Shown: positions 47,100 through 55,731 of the stretch, piece by piece | How positions within the stretch are numbered: the first letter of the stretch is position 1 | Layout of the letters: each line of letters begins with the position of its first letter | Source: Clostridium sp. BSD9I1 | GTDB lineage: Bacteria; Bacillota; Clostridia; Clostridiales; Clostridiaceae | Assembly: GCF_900185645.1 (NCBI RefSeq) | Contig: NZ_FYAM01000004.1 | Location: forward strand, 186,001 to 250,000 | Reading direction: 5' to 3' | DNA length: 64,000 bases | The notes under the pieces: generated by a model | Told to the model about the DNA's origin: nothing | The model's database searches: none | What the model saw: only the letters and a program-made list of their open reading frames with translations | Translations under genes and position numbers: made by a program

Positions 47100-48248
47100 T
47101 TATTCTCTAAAGGAATCCATGATTTTTCCTTTAAATACTTTCTTTGGTTTTACAACTATGTTTAGATTTTTTTCGTATTTTTTAATTAAGGATAATTCTA
47201 CTGGAGAGATTATAGATATTGATGTACCAAAATCTCCAGCTCTTCCTGTTCTTCCTGATCTATGTAAATACTCCTTTGGATCTGATGGTAAGTTTAAATT
47301 AAATATGTGAGTTACATCTTTTACATCTAGACCCCTAGCAGCTATGTCTGATGATATCAAAAGCTGAACCTTTCCACTTCTAAATCCTTCCAGGGCCTTT
47401 TTTCTATCTTCCTTTGAGGTATTACTATAAATTCCTTCAGCGTTAATGTGATGATATTTAAGCTTTACAGTGGCTAAATCCACTTCTTCATTTCTATTTA
47501 AAAACACGATAGCTCTTTTAGGATTAATTGAAGCTATTAACTTTCTTAAGGTTTCAATTTTTTCTCTTGGATCTGAAACAAAGTATATATGTTCAATATT
47601 TTCATTAACTGTATCAGTATCCTCTACTCTTAGGACTTGTGGTTCCTTCATAAGTTCTTTTGCTAGCGCTAATGTTTCTTCATGAATTGTTGCGGAGAAT
47701 GCCATAAGCTGTCTATCTCTTAAAGTAGTTTTAATTATATTTTTTATGGTAGATAATTTATCCTTAGCAAGTAGGTTATCTGCCTCGTCTAATACAATCG
47801 TTTTAATTGTATGAGCTTTTATCTTTTTTTGAGATATAAGTTCTAATACTCTTCCTACAGATCCTACAATTATATGAGGTTTTTCTTTTAACTTTTCTAT
47901 CTGTCTTTTTGCATTGACTTCACCTATAATTGGGGTTGAAGTGATACCTGCCTCTGAGTTTTCTGATAAAAGTTTTATTTCACTATCTATTTGCATAACA
48001 AGCTCATGGGTTGGAGCAAGAATTAGAGCTTGCATTTCTCTTTTAGAACTATCTATGTTTTGAAATAAAGGCAATAAGTAAGCTAAGGTTTTACCGCTGC
48101 CAGTTTGAGACTGGCCTACTAGATCCTTTTTTTCTAAGGCTATTGGTATAACCTTTGATTGAATTGGGGTAGGATTTATTATATTTACTTTTTTTAATCC
48201 CTCTATTAGATTACTATTCAATCCTAATTTATCAAATGAATCTATCAT
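47100..48248 (-). CDS. DEAD-box RNA helicase, short form
   Basis: 382 residues, the bare two-domain helicase core without C-terminal extension. Motifs: Q motif (NPTPIQSKVIP), I SQTGSGKT, Ia APTHELV, II VLDEADN (DEAD), III FSATI, IV AIVFLNR, V SSDIAARGLD, VI HRSGRTGRAG. Motif Ib reads SVGR in place of TPGR. Role probably in rRNA or mRNA remodelling, as in CshE-like proteins. GGAGGAAATT precedes the ATG. Divergent from the DbpA-like helicase at 48487. Confidence 0.93.
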   Translation of the reverse strand: MIDSFDKLGLNSNLIEGLKKVNIINPTPIQSKVIPIALEKKDLVGQSQTGSGKTLAYLLPLFQNIDSSKREMQALILAPTHELVMQIDSEIKLLSENSEAGITSTPIIGEVNAKRQIEKLKEKPHIIVGSVGRVLELISQKKIKAHTIKTIVLDEADNLLAKDKLSTIKNIIKTTLRDRQLMAFSATIHEETLALAKELMKEPQVLRVEDTDTVNENIEHIYFVSDPREKIETLRKLIASINPKRAIVFLNRNEEVDLATVKLKYHHINAEGIYSNTSKEDRKKALEGFRSGKVQLLISSDIAARGLDVKDVTHIFNLNLPSDPKEYLHRSGRTGRAGDFGTSISIISPVELSLIKKYEKNLNIVVKPKKVFKGKIMDSFRE

Positions 48249-48486
48249 AATTTCCTCCTGTGTAATAAGATAAGTTTTACTTATACTTAGTATATCATTT
48301 TTAACATAAATTATCTCTAAAATATGATAATAGAGGAATAATCTGAAGTCAATTTTAAAGTACTTATTTATAACTAAAAAAGATTTCTATAAGTAATCAT
48401 AGGACAATATGTGAAATTGTTATATACCGAATGTATTAATAGGTTATAATAAATGATGATAATATAATATAGAGAGGAATAATAAT

Positions 48487-49932
48487 ATGGATAAATTAAA
48501 TTTCGATGATTTTAATATAAGTGCGGAAATTATTGAAGCATTAAATAAGATGGGATATGAAAATCCCTCAGGAGTTCAAGAAAAGGTAATTCCTTTAATA
48601 CTTAATGATAAGGATATAATAGTAAAGTCACAAACGGGAAGTGGAAAAACTGCAGCTTTTGGAGTGCCAATTTGTGAAAAAATAACATGGGAAGAAAGTA
48701 AACCTCAAGCATTAGTTTTAACCCCTACAAGAGAACTTGCAATACAGGTAAAGGAAGATATAAATAATATAGGAAGGCTTAAGAGAATAAGAGCTGTAGC
48801 AGTGTTCGGCAAACACCCTATGGAAATTCAGAAAAGGGAACTTAAACAAAGAGTACATATAATTGTAGGAACCCCTGGAAGAACTATGGATCATATAGAA
48901 AGAGGACACATAAATTTAGAAGAAATAAAGTATCTTATAATAGATGAAGCAGATGAAATGTTAAATATGGGCTTCATCGATCAAGTAACAGCTATAATAG
49001 AAAAAATGCCTAAAAATAGAGTTACAGTTTTACTATCAGCTACCATGCCAGAGGAAATTGAATTACTATGTAAAAATTATATGGCAAGTCCTATGACTAT
49101 AGAAATTAATCCCGAAAGTATTACCACGGAAAGAGTTGAAGAAGTTTATTATGAAACTCCCCAAAGCGATAAGCTTCAGCTTTTAAATAAAGTCATTTAT
49201 ACTGAAAGACCTGAGAGTTCAATTATATTTTGTAGTACGAAAGAAGGTGTAGATAATTTAGTAAGGGATATGAAAGATAGGGGATACTCTTGCAAGGCAC
49301 TTCATGGAGGTATGGAACAAAAGGATAGAATTGATATTATGCAGCAATTTAAAAGGGGAGAATTTACCTTTCTAATAGCAACAGATGTAGCGGCTAGAGG
49401 AATACATGTTGAGGATATTACCCATGTAATTAATTATGATACTCCTGTAGAAAAGGAGAGCTATGTTCATAGAATTGGAAGAACAGGTCGTGCAGGTAAT
49501 AAAGGCAAAGCTATAACCTTTGTATCTCCAAGGGAAGAGAGAATGTTAAGAATTATAGAGGATTATATAGGATATAGCATTCCATTAGGGCAGAAGCCTT
49601 CTGAAGAAGAAGTTCGAGAAGGTAAGGAAATTTTTAGAGAACAATCAAAATCTAAACCTAAGCTAAAAGTTGATAAAAGTGCATCTCTTAATAAGGAAAT
49701 TACAAAGATACATATTAATGCGGGAAAAAAGAAAAAAATCAGAGCAGGAGACATAGTTGGAACAATCACAAGCATTGAAGGAGTTAGTGCTGAAGATATA
49801 GGAATTATAGATGTTCAAGATAATTTTTCTTATGTAGATATACTTCAAGGAAAAGGTAAAATTGTACTAAAGGAACTTCAAGATAAAACAATTAAAGGTA
49901 AAAAAGTTAGGATTCAAAGAGCAGTTAAGTAA
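48487..49932 (+). CDS. dbpA: DbpA/YxiN-type DEAD-box RNA helicase
   Basis: 481 residues: DEAD core (motifs SQTGSGKT, PTRELA, GTPGR, IIDEADEM, LSATMP, ATDVAARGI, HRIGRTGRAG) plus a basic linker and a C-terminal RNA-binding domain (about 410-481; KKKIRAGDIVGTITSIEGV, then DIGIIDVQDNFSYVDI). That domain is typical of DbpA/YxiN, which bind hairpin 92 of 23S rRNA and act in large-subunit assembly. ATG preceded by AGAGAGGAATA. Followed by a MarR gene after 124 bases. Confidence 0.93.
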   Translation: MDKLNFDDFNISAEIIEALNKMGYENPSGVQEKVIPLILNDKDIIVKSQTGSGKTAAFGVPICEKITWEESKPQALVLTPTRELAIQVKEDINNIGRLKRIRAVAVFGKHPMEIQKRELKQRVHIIVGTPGRTMDHIERGHINLEEIKYLIIDEADEMLNMGFIDQVTAIIEKMPKNRVTVLLSATMPEEIELLCKNYMASPMTIEINPESITTERVEEVYYETPQSDKLQLLNKVIYTERPESSIIFCSTKEGVDNLVRDMKDRGYSCKALHGGMEQKDRIDIMQQFKRGEFTFLIATDVAARGIHVEDITHVINYDTPVEKESYVHRIGRTGRAGNKGKAITFVSPREERMLRIIEDYIGYSIPLGQKPSEEEVREGKEIFREQSKSKPKLKVDKSASLNKEITKIHINAGKKKKIRAGDIVGTITSIEGVSAEDIGIIDVQDNFSYVDILQGKGKIVLKELQDKTIKGKKVRIQRAVK

Positions 49933-50055
49933 AATGTGAAATAAGCTGAATTTATTTAGAAAGATTTAATTATAACTAGAGTTAATGTTGAGAGGAAACA
50001 TATTGTATCTATATAATTAGGATATAGAATAAGTAATTGAGGTGAAAAAGGTTTA

Positions 50056-50490
50056 ATGTTTGACTTAGATGATTGTATTGGAATTATAACTAGTAGAAGT
50101 ACTAAAGAAATTACTGATGCTTTTAGTAGTAAAGTAGAAGCTTGTGGGATCACAAGAGTACAGTGGATAGCTATTTATTACATAGGAAAAGAAGAAGGAA
50201 TAACTCAAAAAAAATTAGGAGAAAAAATGGATTTAAAGGAATCTACTGTTGCTAGATTAGTTGATAGAATGGAAAAGGAAGGTACGGTAGAAAGAATTAA
50301 GGATACTAGTGATAAAAGAATAACTAAGTTATATTTAACTAAGCTTGGCAAATATAAAAGAGAAGAAATACTTCCTATAGGTGAAAGTTTTTCAAAGAAA
50401 GGAATTGAAGGGATAAGTGAGGAACATTTAAATATATTTAAAGAGGTTCTAAGCAAAATTGTGTCAAATACAAAAAAGAATGTTAAATAA
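50056..50490 (+). CDS. MarR-family transcriptional regulator
   Basis: 144 residues, a winged helix-turn-helix MarR protein: WIAIYYIGKEEGITQKKLGE, recognition helix KESTVARLVDRMEKEG, wing RIKDTSDKRITKLYLT, and flanking helices for dimerisation. It lies 126 bases upstream of the AhpD-like gene, whose promoter holds an inverted repeat, so it is the obvious candidate repressor. One Cys (near residue 30) could make it redox-sensitive, which is speculation. AAAAAGG precedes the ATG. Confidence 0.9.
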   Translation: MFDLDDCIGIITSRSTKEITDAFSSKVEACGITRVQWIAIYYIGKEEGITQKKLGEKMDLKESTVARLVDRMEKEGTVERIKDTSDKRITKLYLTKLGKYKREEILPIGESFSKKGIEGISEEHLNIFKEVLSKIVSNTKKNVK

Positions 50491-50514
50491 GTAACAGTTT
50501 TGTTTAAATAAGTA

Positions 50515-50543
50515 TTGTTTATACCACTGAGAGGTGGTATAAT
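50515..50543 (+). promoter_or_regulatory. Promoter with built-in operator for the AhpD-like gene
   Basis: TTGTTT (50515-50520), 17-base spacer, TATAAT (50538-50543). The spacer is filled by a perfect inverted repeat ATACCAC (50521-50527) / GTGGTAT (50534-50540) that overlaps the -10. A bound dimer would block RNA polymerase. Confidence 0.75.
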
Positions 50544-50616
50544 TTATACAAATGTACTTGCTATGACAAGTATTAGTATGTAAAGTAAATGTTTTGAATA
50601 AGGGGGAAAATTTATT

Positions 50617-50970
50617 ATGAGTAAAAATCCAAGAGAAATGTTAAATGCCTTTATGGGAGGATTACAAGAAGTAGGAGCAACAAATGGAGCAAGTGTAGAA
50701 GCATTCATGGGTCTTTTAGGAGCTGCTTATACACCAGGAGCTGTAGACGTTAAGACAAAAGAACTTATAAGCGTAGCAATAGCGGCTTATAACCGTTGCG
50801 AATACTGTATAGTGTTTCATGTGTTTAAAGCATTAGAAGCAGGTGCTACTAGAGAAGAAATAATGGAAGCTGCAATGGTTGCAGTTGCATTTGGTGGTGG
50901 CCCATCAATGGCATATAGTGTAACTTTACTTAAAGATTCAATAGATGAATTTGAAAAGGATTTTAAATAA
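50617..50970 (+). CDS. Carboxymuconolactone decarboxylase/AhpD-like protein
   Basis: 117 residues of the AhpD/CMD all-helical fold. The redox motif reads RCEYCIVFH (CxxCxxxH), as in AhpD, where the two Cys and His reduce a peroxiredoxin or relay electrons from lipoyl groups. Around it: VDVKTKELISVAIAAYN and ALEAGATREEIMEAAMVA. Single domain, so it should oligomerise. ATG preceded by AAGGGGG. Sits between the MarR gene with a putative operator and the lipoyl-Lpd/lplA pair. Confidence 0.88.
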   Translation: MSKNPREMLNAFMGGLQEVGATNGASVEAFMGLLGAAYTPGAVDVKTKELISVAIAAYNRCEYCIVFHVFKALEAGATREEIMEAAMVAVAFGGGPSMAYSVTLLKDSIDEFEKDFK

Positions 50971-51012
50971 CATATAGTTTAACGAATGTAGATATTATTC
51001 TATAAATAGTGG

Positions 51013-51049
51013 CCCTGTAAATCTAGACTATAAGTATAGATTTGCAGGG
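51013..51049 (+). terminator. Hairpin between the AhpD-like and lipoyl-Lpd genes
   Basis: CCCTGTAAATCTA (51013-51025) and TAGATTTGCAGGG (51037-51049), 13 pairs with one G-T. No T-run, so it may be a weak terminator or transcript-stabilising structure rather than a full stop. Confidence 0.5.
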
Positions 51050-51148
51050 TCATATGTCTAATATAAACAGTTTTTAGTAAAAATCTAGAAAAGTAGTTTA
51101 AATTCATAGTTATCAATTAATAACTGTTAAAATAGGGAGGAAAGAATA

Positions 51149-52909
51149 ATGGTAGATTTAAAAATAGAAAAATTGGCTGGACATAGCAAGAGTGGGAAAG
51201 TAGGTAAAATAAGCGTAAAAGTAGGTGGTGAAGTAAAAGAGGGACAGGTTATTTTTCAAGTTGAATGTGATAAAGGTAATGCTCAAGTAAAATCAAACTG
51301 TGCTGGAGTATTAGAGAGCCTAAAAGTTAAAGAAGGAGATACGGTTAATATAGGAGATATAGTGGCTCGTATAGATGGAGTTATAGAAGAAAAAAATCGT
51401 GAAAATACAAATGCAATAGAGAAAACTGCAGAGACTAAGTTACCAGATAATAAACCTAAAAAATCTAACTTTGACTATCTTGGATCAATGCTAAAACCTA
51501 TAAAAAGGGAACTAGAGTGTGATTTAACAGTTATAGGGGCAGGCCCTGGTGGATATGTGGCAGCCATATATGCAGCAAAACAAGGTTTGAAAACTGTTAT
51601 TATTGAAAAGGAAGAAGTAGGAGGAACCTGTTTAAATGTAGGATGTATACCAACAAAGGCATTGGTAAGATCCTCTGAAGTATTTGATAATATAAAACAC
51701 AGTGAAGAATTTGGAATTAATGTATCAGATGCATTTGTAGACATGGAAAAAGTTATAGAAAGAAAAAATGGGATAGTTAAAAAACTTACAGGTGGAGTGG
51801 ATTTTTTATTACAGAAAAATTCTATAGAAAAGATTTCGGGAACAGGAGAAATATTAGATAAAAATAAGGTTTTTGTAAAGGGAAAAAGGGAAGAAGTTAC
51901 TATAAGTACGAAAAATATAATTATTGCAACAGGCTCAAAAATTGCAAGTATTAACATAGATGGGTTTGATGGAACTAAGGTTATAAATAGTACCGAAGCA
52001 TTGGATATGAAGAAATTGCCTAAGAGTATGGTAATTATCGGCGGTGGAGTTATCGGAATGGAATTTGCCTTTATATATTCTAACTTAGGAGTGGATATAT
52101 CAGTAATTGAATATATGCCGAAAGTTCTTTGCACAATGGATGAAGATGTATCTGATGAAATAGTATCTATAGCAAAAGAAAAAGGCATAAAGTTCTTCAC
52201 ATCATCAAAAGTAACAAGTGTTAAAGAAAGCGAAGATGATAAAGCTATTGTGTACTTTGATATGAACGGTAAAGAAAAACTTATAACTTGTGATAAAGTT
52301 TTGGTAGCTATCGGAAGAGAACCGAATATTGAAGGACTAGGAATTGAGAAAGTTGGTATAGAATTAAATGAAAATATAAAGGGAATAAAGGCTGATGATA
52401 AATTAAGAACAAATGTTGAAAATATTTATGCTATAGGGGATGTAAATAATAAAATAGGACTTGCCCATGTAGCATCTCATGGAGCAATTGTGGCTGTAGA
52501 TAATATTTTAGGGAAAGAAAGTGAAATAGATTACGCTGCGGTTCCAAGTGTAGTTTATACTACTCCAGAAGTTGCCACAGTAGGAATGACGGAAAAAATG
52601 GCAGTGGATTCAGGAATTAATATTAAAATTGGTAAATTTCCATTTATGGCTAATGGAAAGGCTTTAACTCATGGAGAAGATAAGGGTTTTGTAAAAGTTA
52701 TTAAAGACAGGAGCACAAATAAACTTATTGGAGCCTCTATAGTAGGACCTAATGCTTCTGATTTAATTGGAGTGTTGACTTTAGCTATTAAAAATAATAT
52801 TACAGAAGAGCAAATAAAGGAAACAATAGTTGCTCATCCAACTACAGGCGAAGCTATTCATGAAGCTGTCTTATCCCTAGAAGGTGGTGCAATTCACTTT
52901 GATAGCTAA
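51149..52909 (+). CDS. lpd: Dihydrolipoamide dehydrogenase with N-terminal lipoyl domain
   Basis: 586 residues. Lipoyl domain at 1-75, with modifiable Lys42 in VECDKGNAQ; linker about 80-118; then E3 flavoenzyme: FAD motif VIGAGPGGYVAA, redox-active disulfide GGTCLNVGCIP near 165, NAD motif IIGGGVIGMEFA, FAD motif YAIGDV, and the C-terminal His-Glu pair in VAHPTTGEAIHE. It reoxidises dihydrolipoyl groups with NAD+, or runs in reverse to supply reduced lipoyl. No E1 or E2 of PDH, OGDH, acetoin or glycine cleavage lies here. lplA overlaps its end, so the lipoyl domain is probably charged by it. GGGAGGAAAG precedes the ATG. Confidence 0.93.
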   Translation: MVDLKIEKLAGHSKSGKVGKISVKVGGEVKEGQVIFQVECDKGNAQVKSNCAGVLESLKVKEGDTVNIGDIVARIDGVIEEKNRENTNAIEKTAETKLPDNKPKKSNFDYLGSMLKPIKRELECDLTVIGAGPGGYVAAIYAAKQGLKTVIIEKEEVGGTCLNVGCIPTKALVRSSEVFDNIKHSEEFGINVSDAFVDMEKVIERKNGIVKKLTGGVDFLLQKNSIEKISGTGEILDKNKVFVKGKREEVTISTKNIIIATGSKIASINIDGFDGTKVINSTEALDMKKLPKSMVIIGGGVIGMEFAFIYSNLGVDISVIEYMPKVLCTMDEDVSDEIVSIAKEKGIKFFTSSKVTSVKESEDDKAIVYFDMNGKEKLITCDKVLVAIGREPNIEGLGIEKVGIELNENIKGIKADDKLRTNVENIYAIGDVNNKIGLAHVASHGAIVAVDNILGKESEIDYAAVPSVVYTTPEVATVGMTEKMAVDSGINIKIGKFPFMANGKALTHGEDKGFVKVIKDRSTNKLIGASIVGPNASDLIGVLTLAIKNNITEEQIKETIVAHPTTGEAIHEAVLSLEGGAIHFDS

Positions 52910-53906
52910 AAGAAAAGTAGTGGTTTCAGAAAGTTATAATCCATACTTTAACTTATCCCTAGAAGAACATTTGTTTAATAATGTAAGTAAGGATGAAATA
53001 ATACTTTATTTATGGAGAAATGAAAATACAGTAGTTATAGGTAGAAATCAAAATCCATGGAAAGAATGTAACTTAGAACTTTTATCAAAGTTAAATGGAA
53101 AGGTAGCTAGAAGATTATCTGGAGGGGGAGCTGTATATCATGATCTAGGGAACTTAAATTTTACTTTTATAACCTATGAAGAAAATGAAGATTTAAATAA
53201 ACAGCTTTCAGTAATTATAAAAGCCTTAAATGATTTGGATATAGAAGCAACCTTTTCTGGAAGAAATGATATTTTAGTTAATGGTAAAAAGATATCAGGA
53301 AATGCTTTTTATACGGACGAAGGCAGATATTATCATCATGGAACATTACTTTACGATATAGATGTAGAAAAAGTAACCCAAATATTAACTCCATCAACTC
53401 ATAAGTTAACATCAAAGGGAATAGATTCTGTAAAAAGTAGAATTACAAACCTAAAGAATCATAGGGAAGGCTTAACAATAAATGATATTAAGGAATCTGT
53501 AGTAAGATCTTATGAAAAACATTATGGACACATAAGTAATGTGGGTTATGTGGATGAAAAAAATTTAAATCTCAATAACTTTGTAAAAAGATATTCAAGC
53601 GATGAGTGGATTTATGGAAATAGTCCAAGTTTTAATGTAGTTATAGATAAAGTATTTGATGAAGGGAAAATAGAATTAAACATTTCTTTAGAAGATGGGA
53701 AAATAACTCACTGCAAGATATATACAGATTCTCTGTTTACAAAGGAATTTGATATAACTGAAAATATACTGAAAAATCTCAAGTTTAATAAATATGATAT
53801 ATTAAAAGCGTTAGAAGAAAATGAATACTTATTTTCTCCTAAAGGAAAAGCTATATTAGATAGAATCAAAGAAATTATACGAGAAAATGTTCCAAGTGTA
53901 ACTTAA
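52899..53906 (+). CDS. lplA: Lipoate-protein ligase
   Basis: Attaches lipoate to lipoyl domains using ATP. About 335 residues. Seen: RRLSGGGAVYHDLGNLNFTF, GRNDILVNGKKISGNAF with the catalytic Lys, HHGTLLYD, and a C-terminal accessory domain (about 255-335) with FNVVIDKVFDEGKIELN. Start uncertain: TTG 52899 lies well spaced after GAAGGTGG; GTG at 52884 or 52920 are alternatives. Any of them near the lpd stop gives overlap or close coupling. Its likely substrate is the lipoyl domain encoded directly upstream. Confidence 0.92.
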   Translation: MIAKRKVVVSESYNPYFNLSLEEHLFNNVSKDEIILYLWRNENTVVIGRNQNPWKECNLELLSKLNGKVARRLSGGGAVYHDLGNLNFTFITYEENEDLNKQLSVIIKALNDLDIEATFSGRNDILVNGKKISGNAFYTDEGRYYHHGTLLYDIDVEKVTQILTPSTHKLTSKGIDSVKSRITNLKNHREGLTINDIKESVVRSYEKHYGHISNVGYVDEKNLNLNNFVKRYSSDEWIYGNSPSFNVVIDKVFDEGKIELNISLEDGKITHCKIYTDSLFTKEFDITENILKNLKFNKYDILKALEENEYLFSPKGKAILDRIKEIIRENVPSVT

Positions 53907-53942
53907 CTAAAATAATAAAACTTTTAGTTATTATATTGAAAG

Positions 53943-53996
53943 GAGGTTGTACATAATAGATATCTATTATGTACAACCTCTTTAATGTTTTTTATT
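53943..53996 (+). terminator. Strong palindromic terminator after lplA
   Basis: 38-base perfect palindrome (53943-53980, centre AGATATCT, arms beginning GAGGTTGTACATAATAGAT) followed by a T-rich tract. Confidence 0.85.
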
Positions 53997-54215
53997 TTAA
54001 ACAACCAAATTATCGCTACCTTCCCATGATGCAGCATCATTCTGTTCATTGCTTTGGAGTAACTCATTTCTAAGGATACAGCAGCTTTCATATCTTCTAG
54101 AGCTTTATGGCAAAAAGGTTGTTAGCTTTCACTTAAAATTCCTCACACCAAATGGAATTCCTCTCTGCAAGTCTCTTATAATCTACTATTTCATCATTGC
54201 AGCTTAAAAGATTAA
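53985..54215 (-). pseudogene. Degraded minus-strand coding relic
   Basis: Part of the 443-base gap between lplA and the cytochrome-b5-like gene. On the minus strand two short pieces in different frames read like protein: first LLSCNDEIVDYKRLAERN (about 54215-54140), then, after a frame change, CHKALEDMKAAVSLEMS (about 54116-54060) ending in MNRMMLHHGKVAII. The HKALED text faintly resembles the last motif of DEDDh exonucleases, but this is weak. No intact start or ribosome site. The rest of the gap shows no gene. Confidence 0.3.
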
Positions 54216-54349
54216 GTTATGGTTTAAATGAAAAATATGTAAACTCGTGTTATAAAAAACTAATACATGAGATTTAACAGAGCATGAGGTATAAAGTTTT
54301 TATTAGATAAATATATTTTATATAGTAGCTATTATGAGGTGAATAATTA

Positions 54350-54808
54350 ATGAATGAGTTCTCTGATTTAGAAAATAAAATATGGAAGTCTTCAGATAAG
54401 ATTAGATATCTACACAAGAAAAAATATTTTTCTACATGTCCCTTTGAAAAATGCTATTATGATGATTTGCTAAAAAAGGAAATAAGTGATTTAGAAAGGT
54501 TTTCTGATTATTTCATTAGAAATGGATTTAATCAATATAGAGCTAATAGCAGAGAGGTAAGTGATACTCCACAAAGAGAATTTACTTTAGCTGAATTAGC
54601 AACCTATGATGGTTCTATGGGGAGACCTGCTTATGTAGCGGTAAATGGAATTGTTTATGATGTAAGTTTAGAAAAAACTTGGGGAGGAGCTACTCACTTT
54701 GGATTAGTTGCAGGAAAGGACTTAACAGGAGCTTTTCAAGGATGCCATGGAAACTTAGAAATTTTAAGAAACTTACCTAAGGTAGGAGTTTTAAAGAGTA
54801 ACCAATGA
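54350..54808 (+). CDS. Cytochrome-b5-like domain protein next to [NiFe] hydrogenase
   Basis: 152 residues. N-terminal part (1-72) is charged and helical with TCPFEKCYYDD. C-terminal part (about 74-150) is a cytochrome-b5-like heme/steroid-binding domain: REFTLAELATYDGS, PAYVAVNGIVYDVSLEKTW, THFGLVAGKDLTGAFQ. The usual HPGG heme ligand is not present; His residues lie in ATHFG and GCHG, so heme binding is uncertain. No signal peptide or membrane helix. It lies 30 bases before the hydrogenase small subunit and is probably cotranscribed, suggesting an electron-transfer or accessory role. Confidence 0.82.
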   Translation: MNEFSDLENKIWKSSDKIRYLHKKKYFSTCPFEKCYYDDLLKKEISDLERFSDYFIRNGFNQYRANSREVSDTPQREFTLAELATYDGSMGRPAYVAVNGIVYDVSLEKTWGGATHFGLVAGKDLTGAFQGCHGNLEILRNLPKVGVLKSNQ

Positions 54809-54838
54809 CCAGTAACTAAGTTTAAGGGGGAATTATGA

Positions 54839-55714
54839 TTGCAAGAAAAAGCTTGTCCTATAATGCAAGGCAAAGAAAAGATTCCAAGGCAAGTTATAGA
54901 TTTTACAATGCAAGGAATAAGGGAAGGTAAATTTAAAAAGATGAACCTTATTTGGCTTGAGGCATGTGGGTGTTCTGGAAATATTATTTCATTGCTTAAT
55001 GCAGAAGATCCAGATGTGGTTTATTTGTTAAGTGAAATGGTAAATTTAACCTATAACAATAGTCTTATGGTACAAGAGGGGGAAAGAGCCTTTGAAAAGT
55101 TTTTAGAAACTTTAGATACTGAATTTATTTTAGTGGTAGAAGGAGCAGTTGCTACAAAGGATAATGGACTTTACGATATAGTGGCTAGGTATAACGGAAA
55201 GCTTGTAACAGGAATGGAAGCTGTAAAAATGGCAGGAGAGAAGGCAAAATATGTTTTAGCGGTAGGTTCCTGTGCAGCTTATGGAGGGCCCTCTGCTGCA
55301 AGACCAAATCCGTCTGAAAGTAAAAGTGTACCTGAATTTTTAGAAAATAGAGAAGTTATAAGAGTTCCAGGATGCCCAAGTCATCCTCAGTGGATTGTAG
55401 GAACTATAGCTAATATATTATCCTTTGGAAAACCAGAGCTTGATAAAGAAAATAGACCTGTACTTTTTTATGGGGTGACTATTCATGATAGATGTGAAAG
55501 AAGAAGTTATTTTGATAAAGGGATATTTGCAAAGAAGCTAGGAGATAAGGAATGTATGTTTAAGCTTGGATGTAGAGGGCCTATAACTAGAACAGATTGC
55601 CCAATAAGAAGATGGAATGAAAGTATAAATTGGCCTATAGGTAATAATACTCCATGTATAGGCTGTGCTAGAAATGGATTTCCAGATTCGATGGAACCAT
55701 TCGTTAGATATTAA
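54839..55714 (+). CDS. [NiFe] hydrogenase small subunit, cytoplasmic type
   Basis: 291 residues. Fe-S cluster cysteines in EACGCSGN (proximal), VGSCAAYGG, RVPGCPSHPQW, and the C-terminal set IHDRCERRSYF, LGCRGP, DCPIRRWN, NNTPCIGCARNGFPD, so three clusters are likely. There is no twin-arginine signal and no C-terminal membrane helix, unlike membrane-bound uptake hydrogenases, so the enzyme should act in the cytoplasm. Start is TTG, 8 bases after AAGGGGG; the nearby ATG at 54835 is in another frame and soon stops. Followed 17 bases later by the large subunit. Confidence 0.93.
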   Translation: MQEKACPIMQGKEKIPRQVIDFTMQGIREGKFKKMNLIWLEACGCSGNIISLLNAEDPDVVYLLSEMVNLTYNNSLMVQEGERAFEKFLETLDTEFILVVEGAVATKDNGLYDIVARYNGKLVTGMEAVKMAGEKAKYVLAVGSCAAYGGPSAARPNPSESKSVPEFLENREVIRVPGCPSHPQWIVGTIANILSFGKPELDKENRPVLFYGVTIHDRCERRSYFDKGIFAKKLGDKECMFKLGCRGPITRTDCPIRRWNESINWPIGNNTPCIGCARNGFPDSMEPFVRY

Positions 55715-55731
55715 AACTTTAGGAGGGATTT

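Noticed and set aside
51475-52200. Minus-strand open frame of 241 codons opposite lpd
   Set aside because: Long but a shadow of the E3 gene; Ser/Phe/Ile-rich text without motifs or ribosome site.
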